Source: Planctomycetota bacterium (GTDB lineage Bacteria; Planctomycetota; JAPUJT01). From it: 64,000 bases of DNA. The position numbers and the translations under genes are program-made. The notes under the pieces are model-generated. The model was not told the origin of the DNA and did not search any database. It worked only from the letters and a program-made list of their open reading frames with translations. The stretch's first letter is position 1. The number at the start of each line of letters is the position of its first letter. Location of the stretch: the NCBI GenBank assembly GCA_027296055.1, contig JAPUJT010000049.1, positions 1 through 64,000 of the forward strand. Direction: 5' to 3'. Below, piece after piece: positions 33,176 to 42,360 of the stretch.

Positions 33176-35830
33176 GTGCATCCGAAATCACTCCTCATGG
33201 CGGCCCTGTTGCTGGCCGCCGCTCCCCTGATGGTCGACTCGTCCCGCGTGGACGAAGACGAGGCTGCGCGGGAGGAGTACGCGCGCCTCGAGTTCTTCTG
33301 GCTCGACATCCCCGAAGAGGAGGCGGAGAGCAGGGCGACCCGCCGGGAGCGGTCGGATCGGGAGATCCGCAAGCACGGTGACCTCCCGAGGGGGGCCAGC
33401 CACATCGATATCAACGAACACGTAAAGAAATGCTCCTCGTGCCGCGACCTCCGGAGCCGGACGGCGGCGGAAGGTGGTCTCTGGGATCATCTATGGATGT
33501 ACCGGAGGGCGGCGGAAGGGTTCCGAGAGCATCTGGAGAGACATCCCCAGGCGCCGACGGCCGACGCGGCCCGCTATCACCTCGGGGAGAGCCTCTGGCG
33601 CCTCGACGAGCCCGAGAAGGCGCTCGAGTTGTGGGAGCAGGCGGCGCAGGCCGAGGACAAGCAACTGGCCGCCCAGGCCCGTGTCCGACTCGCCGATCAC
33701 CATATCGGCAGGAAGGAATTCGAGAAGGCCCTTCCACACTTCCAGGCAGGCGCGTCCGACTCTCTGGATGTCGATGAGAGATTGCGGTGCCGCCTCGAGA
33801 CGGGGAAGTGTCTCGCCATCCTGGGCAAGGGGGCCGAGGCCAAGCGAGTCCTGACCGCTCTCGCGAAAGAGATCCCGGGAGACACTCCCGACAGGCAGCT
33901 GGAAAACCTACGCATCGACGCGACGGTGTATCTTGATTACCCGCCCCGGCGGGGAAAGAGGCTCGGGGCCACCGAGGCGATCCGCTGGTACGAGAAGGTC
34001 TATGCGGAGTATCGGAAAATGTCGGCGAGGATCAAGAAGGGGACTCCCGTCGATGAGCGGCGCGTTCTGCAGCTCCGAAAAAACGCGCTGGCCGATGGAA
34101 TCCGGATCAATGTCGATGACTGGAACGGCTTGGGTCATCCGAAAGTCCTCTACACCCTCAAGAGGATGATCGCCGATACGAGAAACCCGTTCGGGGTCGA
34201 GGCGGCTCGGGAGCTGGTCGAGATTGGATCCAGGGATGCCCTCGATCCCGTCATCCGTGAGCTGGGGCTGCGACAGATCACGCGCCGGATAGCGATCCTC
34301 GAGGCCCTGGCTGAAAGGAAGATCGAGCTCGACCTGTCCATCGTCCTGCAAATCCTTCGCGATGAGAAGGACTACTCCGAGGTGCGATCGGCCGCGGCAA
34401 GGGTCATCGCCCGCTGGGATCCACGAGCGGCCATCACGCTCCTCTATGATGAGATCACCGAGGTGCCGCCCCCTCCCGAAGGAGGGGCCAAGCCGGGCCG
34501 GAACCCGCAGACCGAGGCCCGAAAGCTGAACGAGGGGATCCGGGACGCTCTGGCGCTGCTCGTGACCGACAAGGCCGTGAAGGTCTTCGGCGAGAAGGCC
34601 CGGGCCAAGGGCCGGGCTCGATGGGAGAGGGTCGTGCTCATCGAGGCCCTCGGACTCGTGGGAGTCCCCCGGGCCGTGGAAGAGCTGATCCCTCTCCTTG
34701 ATGATCCGTCCGGCCTGATGGCCAGGAAGGCGGCGGAGGCCCTGGGAAGTACGGGGGACTCCCGCGCCACGGCCGCCCTGGCGAAGAGCCTGCAGGCGGC
34801 GCCGGAAGACCCGGCGTTCATTCTTGCTCTTCTTGGCGCGCTGGATCGCCTCGGTCCGTCCGAAGATACGGAGGAGTTCCTCATGCCCCATGCCCGGACC
34901 GGTGAGCATGACGCGCGCGTCCTGGGACACGCGATGCTCCGGCAGACGCAAGGGGCCGCCGGCCGATCCAGAATCCTCGCCGCGCTTCATGACAAGGACA
35001 AGCACATGAGGTGGCACGCGATCCGCGGCCTCGGTCAGGAGGCCCCATCCGCGGAGAGTGTATCCGCATTCATCTCGAGGCTGCCCAACGAGAAAGATCA
35101 CAAGCTCATCTATCAGATGCTCAAGTATCTCAATCGGATGACGGGGGCGCGGCTCGGACCCGATCCCGCAGATTGGGCCAAGTGGTGGGAGAAGGCGAAA
35201 GACTCTTACGATCCATCCTCGGTGCGGCTCGTGTCCACCCGGAAGAGAGGTGGGGGTCAAAAGACAGTGACCCGCTACTTTAGCCTGGTGGTGACGAGCA
35301 AGAAGGTCATCTTTCTCCTCGACACTTCCGGCAGCATGGCCGCCAAGGTCACCATCTCCGAGGGACCGATGTCCACGGGTCGCATCCGGGACAAGAAGAT
35401 CAACATCGCAAAGCGCGAGCTGATCAAGGTTCTGAAGACGTTCCGGAAGGACACCTCCTACAACGTTCTGATCTTTGCTGACGAAATCACTCCCCTATGG
35501 GGTCGGCTGCGCAAGGCGACCCGGGGCACCACGAAGAAGGCCATCCCGTTCATCGAGGGCCTCACTGCCCTGGGCGGAACGAACATCTTCGACACCCTCG
35601 TCCAGGCCCTGAGGGACAAGAAGGTAGAGACGATCTACCTCCTCTCCGACGGCGATCCCTCCAGCGGAGCCATCACGGATCCGGATGAGATCCTTCGGCA
35701 GGTTCAGAAGTTGAATGCTAGCCGGAAGATCGAGATCAACACGATCGACCTCAGCGGCCAGTCGACCTTCCTGAATCGGCTCTCCCAGCAGAACGGCGGG
35801 CGCTACGTCTCGGTCCTCTACTGGCAGTAG
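33176..35830 (+). CDS. Exported HEAT/TPR-repeat protein with C-terminal von Willebrand A domain
   Basis: 884 residues with a GTG start; an ATG at 33197 is an alternative. The N-terminus (LLMAALLLAAAPLMV) is a signal peptide. After a small H-x-C-x-x-C cluster (INEHVKKCSSCRDL), residues about 100-270 form TPR-like pairs (RAAEGFREHLERHPQAP, EPEKALELWEQAAQ). Residues about 330-640 look like HEAT repeats (AVEELIPLLDDPSG, RKAAEALGSTGDSRATAAL). Residues about 705-884 are a VWA domain with an intact metal site, D716-T-S718-G-S720, and later GGTNIFDTL and YLLSDGDPS. VWA domains bind protein partners through Mg. The motif GGTGACTGTCCC lies just upstream. Partner unknown. Confidence 0.92.
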   Translation: MHPKSLLMAALLLAAAPLMVDSSRVDEDEAAREEYARLEFFWLDIPEEEAESRATRRERSDREIRKHGDLPRGASHIDINEHVKKCSSCRDLRSRTAAEGGLWDHLWMYRRAAEGFREHLERHPQAPTADAARYHLGESLWRLDEPEKALELWEQAAQAEDKQLAAQARVRLADHHIGRKEFEKALPHFQAGASDSLDVDERLRCRLETGKCLAILGKGAEAKRVLTALAKEIPGDTPDRQLENLRIDATVYLDYPPRRGKRLGATEAIRWYEKVYAEYRKMSARIKKGTPVDERRVLQLRKNALADGIRINVDDWNGLGHPKVLYTLKRMIADTRNPFGVEAARELVEIGSRDALDPVIRELGLRQITRRIAILEALAERKIELDLSIVLQILRDEKDYSEVRSAAARVIARWDPRAAITLLYDEITEVPPPPEGGAKPGRNPQTEARKLNEGIRDALALLVTDKAVKVFGEKARAKGRARWERVVLIEALGLVGVPRAVEELIPLLDDPSGLMARKAAEALGSTGDSRATAALAKSLQAAPEDPAFILALLGALDRLGPSEDTEEFLMPHARTGEHDARVLGHAMLRQTQGAAGRSRILAALHDKDKHMRWHAIRGLGQEAPSAESVSAFISRLPNEKDHKLIYQMLKYLNRMTGARLGPDPADWAKWWEKAKDSYDPSSVRLVSTRKRGGGQKTVTRYFSLVVTSKKVIFLLDTSGSMAAKVTISEGPMSTGRIRDKKINIAKRELIKVLKTFRKDTSYNVLIFADEITPLWGRLRKATRGTTKKAIPFIEGLTALGGTNIFDTLVQALRDKKVETIYLLSDGDPSSGAITDPDEILRQVQKLNASRKIEINTIDLSGQSTFLNRLSQQNGGRYVSVLYWQ

Positions 35831-35850
35831 TCGGGGCAGCGGCGTTCCTA

Positions 35851-37179
35851 TCAGGGATCAAACGCCTTGTCGACGACGGCCGCGCCGACGGTGTCGCCGA
35901 AGACGTTCACGGCCGTTCGGAACCGGTCGAGAAGCCAATCGACAGAGAGGATCAGGCCGATGTACTCGATGGGCAGGCCGACCGCGTTCAGGACGATGAT
36001 CATCGTGACCAGGCCAGCCTCCGGGATCCCGGCGGCGCCAATGGCCGCCAGCGTCGCCGTGACCGCGACAACCAGTTGATCCATCATGGAGAGGTCCCTC
36101 CCGATCGCTTGAGCGATGAATATCGCAGCGACCGCCTCGTAGAGCGCCGTTCCGTCCATATTGACCGTGGCGCCGAGGGGAAGGACGAGGTCCGTGGATC
36201 GTTTCGACACCCCGCCCTTCAGGGAGGCGCACTTCATCGTGACCGGCAAGGTCGCGGACGAACTGGCGGTGGAGAATGCCGTCAGCAGGGCCTCCGACAT
36301 CTGGATCATGAAGCGGTAGGGGTTCTTCCGGGTGAGGATCCAGAAGATCAACGGCAGGACGCCGAAGGCGTGAATCGCCAGCCCGACGAGAACGGACAGG
36401 CTGTACCATCCTGTCTGGCGCAAAACCTCGCCGATCTTTCCTTCCGCCTGCGCCTCCCCGAACCGGGCCGCCACGAGACAGAAGATGCCCAGAGGGGCCA
36501 CCTTCATCAGCAGAAGGATGAACGACATGAAGGCGTCGTTGATCTGTGTGATCATCTGCGTGAGGGCCTTGACCTTCTCTCCCATCGTGGTCAGCATGCC
36601 GGCAAAGACGAGGGAGAAGACAATAAGGGGCAGGAGATTGCCCATCGCGGCAGAGGATATGAGGTTGTCCGTGAAGAGCATCAGAGCCAAGTTCTTGAGG
36701 ATGGTCCCGACGCCGAGCGACTCCTCCGTCTCTGAAGTCGGCTCGCTTTCGGGAGCGACCTTCTCCAGCGTCTCCTTATCGACTGTCCCGATCTCGGGCG
36801 ACTCATCCGTCTCTGAGGTCGGCTCGCTCTCGGGAGCGTACTTCTCCAGCGTCTCCTTATCGACCGTCCCGATGCCAGGCTGGATGATGTTGACGACGAT
36901 GAGGCCGATCGCGACGGCCACCACTGTCGTGGTCAGGTAGTAGAGGACCGCATACCCACCGGGCCGACCCAGCTTGCGAATGTCCCCCAGGCCGATGATC
37001 CCGCTCATGACGCTCGACATCACGAGCGGCACGACCATCATCTTGAGCAGCCGAAGGAAGATCTCGCCGCCTATGTGGAGCTTCATGGCAAAATGAGGGA
37101 AGAGAAGAGCCACAGCCACGGCGAGGACGATCGCCGCGCCGATGTATAATGTCAGGTGACTCTTCTTTTTCTCAGCCAT
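35851..37179 (-). CDS. Dicarboxylate/amino-acid:cation symporter (DAACS family)
   Basis: 442 residues from the ATG at 37179. The family hallmarks are FSTASSSATLPVTM (hairpin 1 serine-rich loop), GATVNMDGTALYE (TM7 NMDGT), and AAGIPEAGLVTMI (hairpin 2). TM1-3 are visible before VVNIIQPG. The loop after TM3 is enlarged by a tandem 27-residue duplication (see 36719-36880). The enzyme class takes up Glu, Asp or C4-dicarboxylates with Na+ or H+. The conserved arginine/threonine that decide the substrate were not assigned. The gene is 65 bases downstream of the CAP-domain gene on the same strand. Confidence 0.95.
   Translation of the reverse strand: MAEKKKSHLTLYIGAAIVLAVAVALLFPHFAMKLHIGGEIFLRLLKMMVVPLVMSSVMSGIIGLGDIRKLGRPGGYAVLYYLTTTVVAVAIGLIVVNIIQPGIGTVDKETLEKYAPESEPTSETDESPEIGTVDKETLEKVAPESEPTSETEESLGVGTILKNLALMLFTDNLISSAAMGNLLPLIVFSLVFAGMLTTMGEKVKALTQMITQINDAFMSFILLLMKVAPLGIFCLVAARFGEAQAEGKIGEVLRQTGWYSLSVLVGLAIHAFGVLPLIFWILTRKNPYRFMIQMSEALLTAFSTASSSATLPVTMKCASLKGGVSKRSTDLVLPLGATVNMDGTALYEAVAAIFIAQAIGRDLSMMDQLVVAVTATLAAIGAAGIPEAGLVTMIIVLNAVGLPIEYIGLILSVDWLLDRFRTAVNVFGDTVGAAVVDKAFDP
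36719..36880. repeat. Tandem 81-bp duplication inside the symporter gene
   Basis: Two consecutive units (36719-36799 and 36800-36880) encode IGTVDKETLEKVAPESEP plus TSETEES-type tails and differ at few positions. They enlarge the periplasmic or cytosolic loop between TM3 and TM4 with acidic residues. Confidence 0.92.
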
Positions 37180-37244
37180 GGCGATCCTTGACCTCCCATG
37201 CTGCCGGGTTGAATCCGAAGGATATCCTCGGCCGGATGCCCCGT

Positions 37245-38933
37245 CTATCTCTTTACCTGGGATGTAGTGCCGAAATTCTGGGTGAAGTTGCCGACGTGCT
37301 GGCCCACGCCGACGCAGCGCCACATCTTCGAGATCATGTTCCGGTGGTGACGGATACTGCCCTTCCAGGCGATGTGGGCCGTCTTGGCCGCTGGAAAGCG
37401 GCCGGTACTGACGATGTTTTCGGAGACAGGTCCCTTGTATCCGACCAACCTGGCCCGCATCGATGGCGTCTTTCGCTCCGGAACCGGGGAATCGTGCCCG
37501 AAGTATCCGAGGCGGAACATCTCCTCGGAGTGGCCGCGCGCACACTCGGTGAGCAGGGGATCGATCTCGAGGGCCCCGCGGCCCAGCATCATCCGGTACC
37601 GGTTAAGGAAGATGCTCTGCTCCAGCTCTTCGGGTTTGGGAGCCTTGCCGGACTTCGGGTCGCCGAACGGCATCGCGTTGTTCGCCTCCATGACCCGGAG
37701 GTTCTTCATTCGCAGAAGGAGGGCCAGTTCCCATTCGCCCAGGCCTTCCTTCATCATCTCGTTGGCCTCATCGATCCTTCCTGCGCGGTAGGTGAGCAGA
37801 CACCGGATCGCCTTTCCCAGGGTTGGCCCCACCTCCTCGGGGGGAGTCCCTAACTCGGACAGAAGGGATTCGATCTCCGCCTGGGCATCCTCACGGACCC
37901 GTAGCCTTTCCAGGATCTTGTCTGCCGTATCCGGCGTGAACGCGAGGAGGCCGTCGAGATCCGCCTGTACCTTTGCATCGTAGAGCTTCCAGATCTTGTT
38001 CAGCTCCTTAGTCCGTTCGCCTATGACGCTGGTCTTGATCATCTTCTCGCTCTCGATGGCAGCGAGGGCGGCCTCCTGAGCCCTGTGGGTTGCACGGAGC
38101 AGTCGCCCCCTCTCCTTCGATCCGCGCCGAGAGCGAAAGTTGGGAAGGAAGGCACGGACCTTCTTGTAGTTGGACATGAGCTTGGAGCGCGTATCCTGCA
38201 GCCGCATCTGGAAGTGCTCTGACAGGGGGGCTCCGATCCTGTCGGCCATGTAATTATCAACCACGCCCTGGAGATCGCCCCGGTCGGCCGCGTCGGGGCC
38301 GAGTCCGATCTCGGCGAGGACCATGTCGCGATCCGGATCGGTGGCATCTCTCAGACCTCGGACCAGCCACTCCTTCTTGGAGGCGATCCAATCCTTCAGC
38401 CGCCACAGTCCCGCCGAACTCCCGGCAGGGTCGTCCTGCTCAGCCAGCGCGATCAAGCCTCTCACGACGCGGGGAAGACCCACGAGGCTCTTGTGGGCAG
38501 CCCTTCCCTCCAATTTCTGGAAGACCCAGCGATCCTTCTTGCGGACATACCCGAGCCGATCCCTCGCCCCCTCGTGATCCGGGTCGATGGAGATCACGGC
38601 GCGTAACCGTGCCTGGGCCTCGACGGGGAGCCCCACCTTATCCAGCCATGTCGCCAGCTCGAAGTGGGAATCCGCGACCCTCTCCCCGATCTCCGCGTGC
38701 TTCTCACGATGCTCTTCAAGGAGTGTGTCCCGCGTCCGTAGCGATCGGACTTCGGTCCACGGAATCCGGCGCTCACCCGCGGGCGTCTCGATGAGGACCG
38801 ATTCCCCGTCTTGCTCGAGGATGTGACCGATCACGTAGCAGTCGTCGTCCATGATGACGAGGTCCGCGGAGGCGGACGGAACAAGGAGGAGGGCAGCGAA
38901 TACGAATGGAGCAATGAGTGTGGGTTTTCGCAT
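37245..38933 (-). CDS. Exported protein with C-terminal CAP (SCP/TAPS) domain
   Basis: 562 residues. The ATG at 38933 is preferred because AAGGGG lies at good spacing; one six bases upstream is too close to it. The signal peptide is MRKPTLIAPFVFAALLLVPS. Residues about 25-60 form a small strand-rich domain (IGHILEQDGESVLIETPAGE) followed by more than 350 mostly helical residues with RLGYVRKKDRWVFQK, a phrase seen in many planctomycete and related secreted proteins. The last 130 residues are a CAP domain: LNRYRMMLGRGALEIDPLL, ARGHSEEMFRLGYFGHDSP, SENI and HHRNMISKMWRCVGVG. CAP domains bind lipids or peptidoglycan-related ligands. Confidence 0.88.
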   Translation of the reverse strand: MRKPTLIAPFVFAALLLVPSASADLVIMDDDCYVIGHILEQDGESVLIETPAGERRIPWTEVRSLRTRDTLLEEHREKHAEIGERVADSHFELATWLDKVGLPVEAQARLRAVISIDPDHEGARDRLGYVRKKDRWVFQKLEGRAAHKSLVGLPRVVRGLIALAEQDDPAGSSAGLWRLKDWIASKKEWLVRGLRDATDPDRDMVLAEIGLGPDAADRGDLQGVVDNYMADRIGAPLSEHFQMRLQDTRSKLMSNYKKVRAFLPNFRSRRGSKERGRLLRATHRAQEAALAAIESEKMIKTSVIGERTKELNKIWKLYDAKVQADLDGLLAFTPDTADKILERLRVREDAQAEIESLLSELGTPPEEVGPTLGKAIRCLLTYRAGRIDEANEMMKEGLGEWELALLLRMKNLRVMEANNAMPFGDPKSGKAPKPEELEQSIFLNRYRMMLGRGALEIDPLLTECARGHSEEMFRLGYFGHDSPVPERKTPSMRARLVGYKGPVSENIVSTGRFPAAKTAHIAWKGSIRHHRNMISKMWRCVGVGQHVGNFTQNFGTTSQVKR

Positions 38934-39093
38934 GGGCATCCCCTTACAGAACGCCTGCGTCCGGGCGCAAAGGCCGTACCCGACAGCTACCAGCCCCGCA
39001 GCCGAGGCAGCGGGGCTGGACGAGTTTACATTGTAAAGGGACCGTGCAGGATGGAGACGACCATTTGCATGCAGATCGGGAGAGAGAGTGGCG

Positions 39094-40317
39094 CTACGAG
39101 CTCTGCTGGGAGGCCAGGATTTGCTCGATACGACTCCGGGTCTCCGGATCCGTGGCCCGCTTCAGCGCCCGCCTCAGGACAGGCTCCGAGAAGCGCCCGT
39201 ACACCTCGATGGCCCGCGATGTCGCCTCTCTCACATCGAACGAGTTGTCATCAAGGTGTTCGACCAGGCTCAGGATCTTACGCTCCATTTCCGGCGTGAT
39301 GATCTCGAGGCGTCCGACAAGGACCCGGACGATCTTGGCCGGCGCCGGAGCGATGGTGAGGGGCAGGATCTCATCCGTGGCGGGCCGCGGCACAAGATAG
39401 AAGCAACGTAGTCCCTCTTCGAACCACTGGTCCCGCCAGGTCTCGATCATCGCCTTGGCTTCCTTGGCGAAAAGGCCCTCGGAAATGAGTGCGCGCTCCA
39501 GCTCCCTCTCGACCTCGGCCTGCGTGCCGGAAGGAAGCGGAAGCTGCGTCGAGATGGGGGCGTTCAGATTGTTTCTGACGGCGAAGCCGATCTTTCCACC
39601 GCGATTCTCGAAGAGGATGACCTTGGATACGGCCTGACGAAACGAGGGGCGTACACGAATCTCGTTCCCGGAGAGCTCCGCTGAGATGGGGAGGTCGAAT
39701 GTCCCGATCCCTCGATAGAAGAGAAATTTCTCCACCTGATTGCCGAACTCACTGCAGACACGAACCGGAGCTGCGTCCGTCTTGCGGGCGGGATAATAGT
39801 GGCTCTCTCCGCTTTCGATGGGGTAGCTCGGGTCTGCTCCGGGCAAGATGGTTAGCTTGCCCCAATCGATTCCGCCCTCGACGACGCGAGCGTGAGGGTA
39901 CCACTCGGTCACCTCCCCCTTGGGAAATTCGACCTTCACGGAGACCGTTGTCTCCCGGTCGGCATAGAAATAGATCACCGGCGTTTCCATGCGAATCTCG
40001 GCCACTCTCTCCTTCTTGCGCTCGTTGAAGCTATCGATTTCCTCGGGAGAGAGATTCCGCAGGCCATTGATGACTCTCCCGTCGACGCCAACACGATAGA
40101 CGAAGCCCGGCAGGTCGTCTTTCCCGGCGAAAGGCCGCCAGTCGAGGGCGACACCGTCGGCGCCCGAGACGGATGTAAAGGTCCCCCACTCGTGAACGAC
40201 GAGACCTTCCTGTCTGCAGCCGTCGCCCCCACCGTTCGCCGTCGCCGTCCCGTGCAAGAACGGCGCGGCCAGTACTATTGCCGCCAGTGCTAACTTCCAG
40301 TGCCGGTTCGCCCACAT
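39094..40317 (-). CDS. Exported protein of the HEWGTFT family, unknown function
   Basis: 407 residues, start after AAAGGAG. The signal peptide (LALAAIVLAAPFLHGTATA) is followed by GLVVHEWGTFTSVSGADG, a motif that recurs in a family of secreted proteins from Planctomycetota and other bacteria. The middle is strand-rich (MRMETPVIYFYA variant, VSVKVEFPKGEVTEWYPHA). The end (about 330-407) is helical with HEAT-like character (VEHLDDNSFDVREATSRAIE, EPVLRRALKRATDPETRSRI). No catalytic signature was found. It is flanked by same-strand genes but separated by more than 150 bases on each side. Confidence 0.8.
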   Translation of the reverse strand: MWANRHWKLALAAIVLAAPFLHGTATANGGGDGCRQEGLVVHEWGTFTSVSGADGVALDWRPFAGKDDLPGFVYRVGVDGRVINGLRNLSPEEIDSFNERKKERVAEIRMETPVIYFYADRETTVSVKVEFPKGEVTEWYPHARVVEGGIDWGKLTILPGADPSYPIESGESHYYPARKTDAAPVRVCSEFGNQVEKFLFYRGIGTFDLPISAELSGNEIRVRPSFRQAVSKVILFENRGGKIGFAVRNNLNAPISTQLPLPSGTQAEVERELERALISEGLFAKEAKAMIETWRDQWFEEGLRCFYLVPRPATDEILPLTIAPAPAKIVRVLVGRLEIITPEMERKILSLVEHLDDNSFDVREATSRAIEVYGRFSEPVLRRALKRATDPETRSRIEQILASQQSS

Positions 40318-40505
40318 ATCGCTCTCCTTTCGGTTCGCCGGGTCGCGTGCGTATTCCCAGACCTCGTCCGGATTGACGTACGGCGTCGGTGACTGTTAGC
40401 AAGATTCTGCGTGGAGGCGGTTAGCCACAGGAGCGATGAGGTAGGCGATCATCCACATCTTGCCGATGGGGATGATCTGTAAGCGTTCGGATGGATGCCC
40501 CCGGG

Positions 40506-42314
40506 CTAGAAAGCGGGGTGTTCTATATAGGGCTTCTTCGCTCTCTGGCGCGGTGGTTTGCGGAGGTCTATCTCCTCGACGAGCACGGCCGGGGCCACGA
40601 TGGACGCCATGGCGCCCGCCCTGGAGACATGGGAGACGGCCTGTGTCTCCCCGGCGGCGACGATGTCCCTCAAGGTCGCGTCGGACAGCTCCTGGATCAT
40701 CAGGCCACGGGTCGGCTCCTCCCTGCCATCCTCCACGTAGACCCGGTAGGCGACGAGACGAGATTCCATGTTCCCCCCGCGGAATCCGCCTCCGAAGCCC
40801 CTGCCTCCACGTCGCCGGCGACCGCCGCCACCGAAGCCACGGGCGGCAGCGCCCGAGATGTTCTTGCGCACGATGATCCCGTACTCGAGGTCCATCTCTC
40901 TACACATCTCGATGAGTGATTCTCGCAGCTCCTTGTCCGACTTGGGGGCGCTGGACTTGATGACAACGTTGCCTGGGGCGCCAGTGGCCCGTCCGATCCC
41001 TCGACCGTGACCGTTGGAACCTTGGACTTTGTCCGTCGGGACCCTGCTCATGAGGAGTGTCTTGAGCTTGCCGCCCTCGACAAGGGAGACCTTTTGCGGA
41101 GCCAGCCCGTCATCATCCACGGGATAGGAACCCAGAAGCGGCTCGCCCTCCCACGCGGTCAGGCCGGGGTCGTCGAAGACATCGAACTCCTTGGGCAGGA
41201 CCCTGGAGCCGACCCTTTGAGCGAGGGATGCCCCTCCGAAATCTCGAAACCCACCCGAGTTCTCGAAAAGCGGGATGCGAGGATTCGAGACGTTCTGGAC
41301 GAAGAGCCGATCGAATAGCTCCGTCGCGGCGCCTCCCTCGAAAAGGACGGGCCCTGTGTAGTCCTCGGGGCTCGAAGCCTTTGCGCGCGCGGCGAGATCA
41401 TTGGCGAACGAACGAATCTCCTCAGCGATCTTCTCCTCAGCGGGAAGGCCGCTGTCGATGGGGCGCCGGATGGTCAGGGTGTCGGCGAGCCGCATCCCGT
41501 CATCGGCCTGTGCCGTAGCTGCCACCGTGATCGACGCGACTCCCCGTCCCCAGCGATGTCGGGATCCTTCGTTGTTCACGAAGTACTGGTTCGTGACCCC
41601 GGCGCCCCAGGTAACGCTGGATGTCTGGATGAGAGGAAACTCCCGGAAGATGGCAGACAGTCTACGAACCGTATCCTCCCACGCCTTCGTGTCGGCCGAG
41701 AGCTTCAGCGTCTTGCCGATGTGCTCGTTCGGTTCGGCCACGGAGAAGTCCGCCGGGCGATCGGTAAGATTGGAAGTCTTCACGACGGCCTGCTTGTCTG
41801 CCAGGACCTCCAGCGCAGTCTTGTAGGCTCGGTCGGTGTCGAGCCAGATCGCGTGTCGGGTGGCCTCATAGTCGTCGTCCAGCGGGAGGGGTCGGCCTCT
41901 GCCGCCTCGACCGGCTGCCCCCATGAAGAAGGAGAACATGCCGCCTCCGGAGACGTAGTTCGTGTTGTCGAACTCGTAGTCGCCGACACGGAGGTCGGTA
42001 TAGAGGGCCCGCCCGCGAGTCTGCCGAGACGACGTCAGCCCGCCGAAGGACGCGGCGGCGGCGGCGCTCTCTGTATCTCGCACGATGTACTCGAGATAGT
42101 AGGGCCCCTCGAGGTTCTCCATCTTCAGACGCGCCATACTCCGGATCATCTCATCGTTCATTGCCTTGTAGATTGGTTCTTCATCCAGCGTCTGGGCCGA
42201 GGCGACCGACCCTGTACCCACGAGGACCAAGGCCAGGCCGGAGCAGGCGAATCGCCCGAGAGATCTCGCCGTCCGTCTCCAGCCCCTGGCACGATCACGA
42301 TTGTTTTCTAGCAC
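40506..42314 (-). CDS. Exported TldD/PmbA-like protein lacking the metal site
   Basis: 602 residues with a GTG start after AGGAG. The signal peptide ends near GTGSVASAQ. Fold and phrases are those of TldD/PmbA (VTNQYFVNNEGSRHRWG, GNVVIKSSAPKSDKEL, TRGLMIQELSDATLRDIVAA), but the position of the HExxxH zinc motif reads FEGGAATELFDRLFVQN, so both histidines are missing. This mirrors TldE, the inactive half of the TldD/TldE protease. Two Arg/Gly-rich loops are present (GAAGRGGRGRPLP and GGRRRRGGRGFGGGFRGG). The gene follows the active paralog by 46 bases. Confidence 0.9.
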   Translation of the reverse strand: MLENNRDRARGWRRTARSLGRFACSGLALVLVGTGSVASAQTLDEEPIYKAMNDEMIRSMARLKMENLEGPYYLEYIVRDTESAAAAASFGGLTSSRQTRGRALYTDLRVGDYEFDNTNYVSGGGMFSFFMGAAGRGGRGRPLPLDDDYEATRHAIWLDTDRAYKTALEVLADKQAVVKTSNLTDRPADFSVAEPNEHIGKTLKLSADTKAWEDTVRRLSAIFREFPLIQTSSVTWGAGVTNQYFVNNEGSRHRWGRGVASITVAATAQADDGMRLADTLTIRRPIDSGLPAEEKIAEEIRSFANDLAARAKASSPEDYTGPVLFEGGAATELFDRLFVQNVSNPRIPLFENSGGFRDFGGASLAQRVGSRVLPKEFDVFDDPGLTAWEGEPLLGSYPVDDDGLAPQKVSLVEGGKLKTLLMSRVPTDKVQGSNGHGRGIGRATGAPGNVVIKSSAPKSDKELRESLIEMCREMDLEYGIIVRKNISGAAARGFGGGGRRRRGGRGFGGGFRGGNMESRLVAYRVYVEDGREEPTRGLMIQELSDATLRDIVAAGETQAVSHVSRAGAMASIVAPAVLVEEIDLRKPPRQRAKKPYIEHPAF

Positions 42315-42360
42315 GGATCTCGCTCCTAAAGGGTTTTGTCTGCATTTCGCTTCCCGATCT

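Noticed and set aside
33908-35260. 450-codon minus-strand frame opposite the VWA gene
   Set aside because: The plus-strand product has clear HEAT and VWA motifs; this one has none and reads as an antisense shadow.
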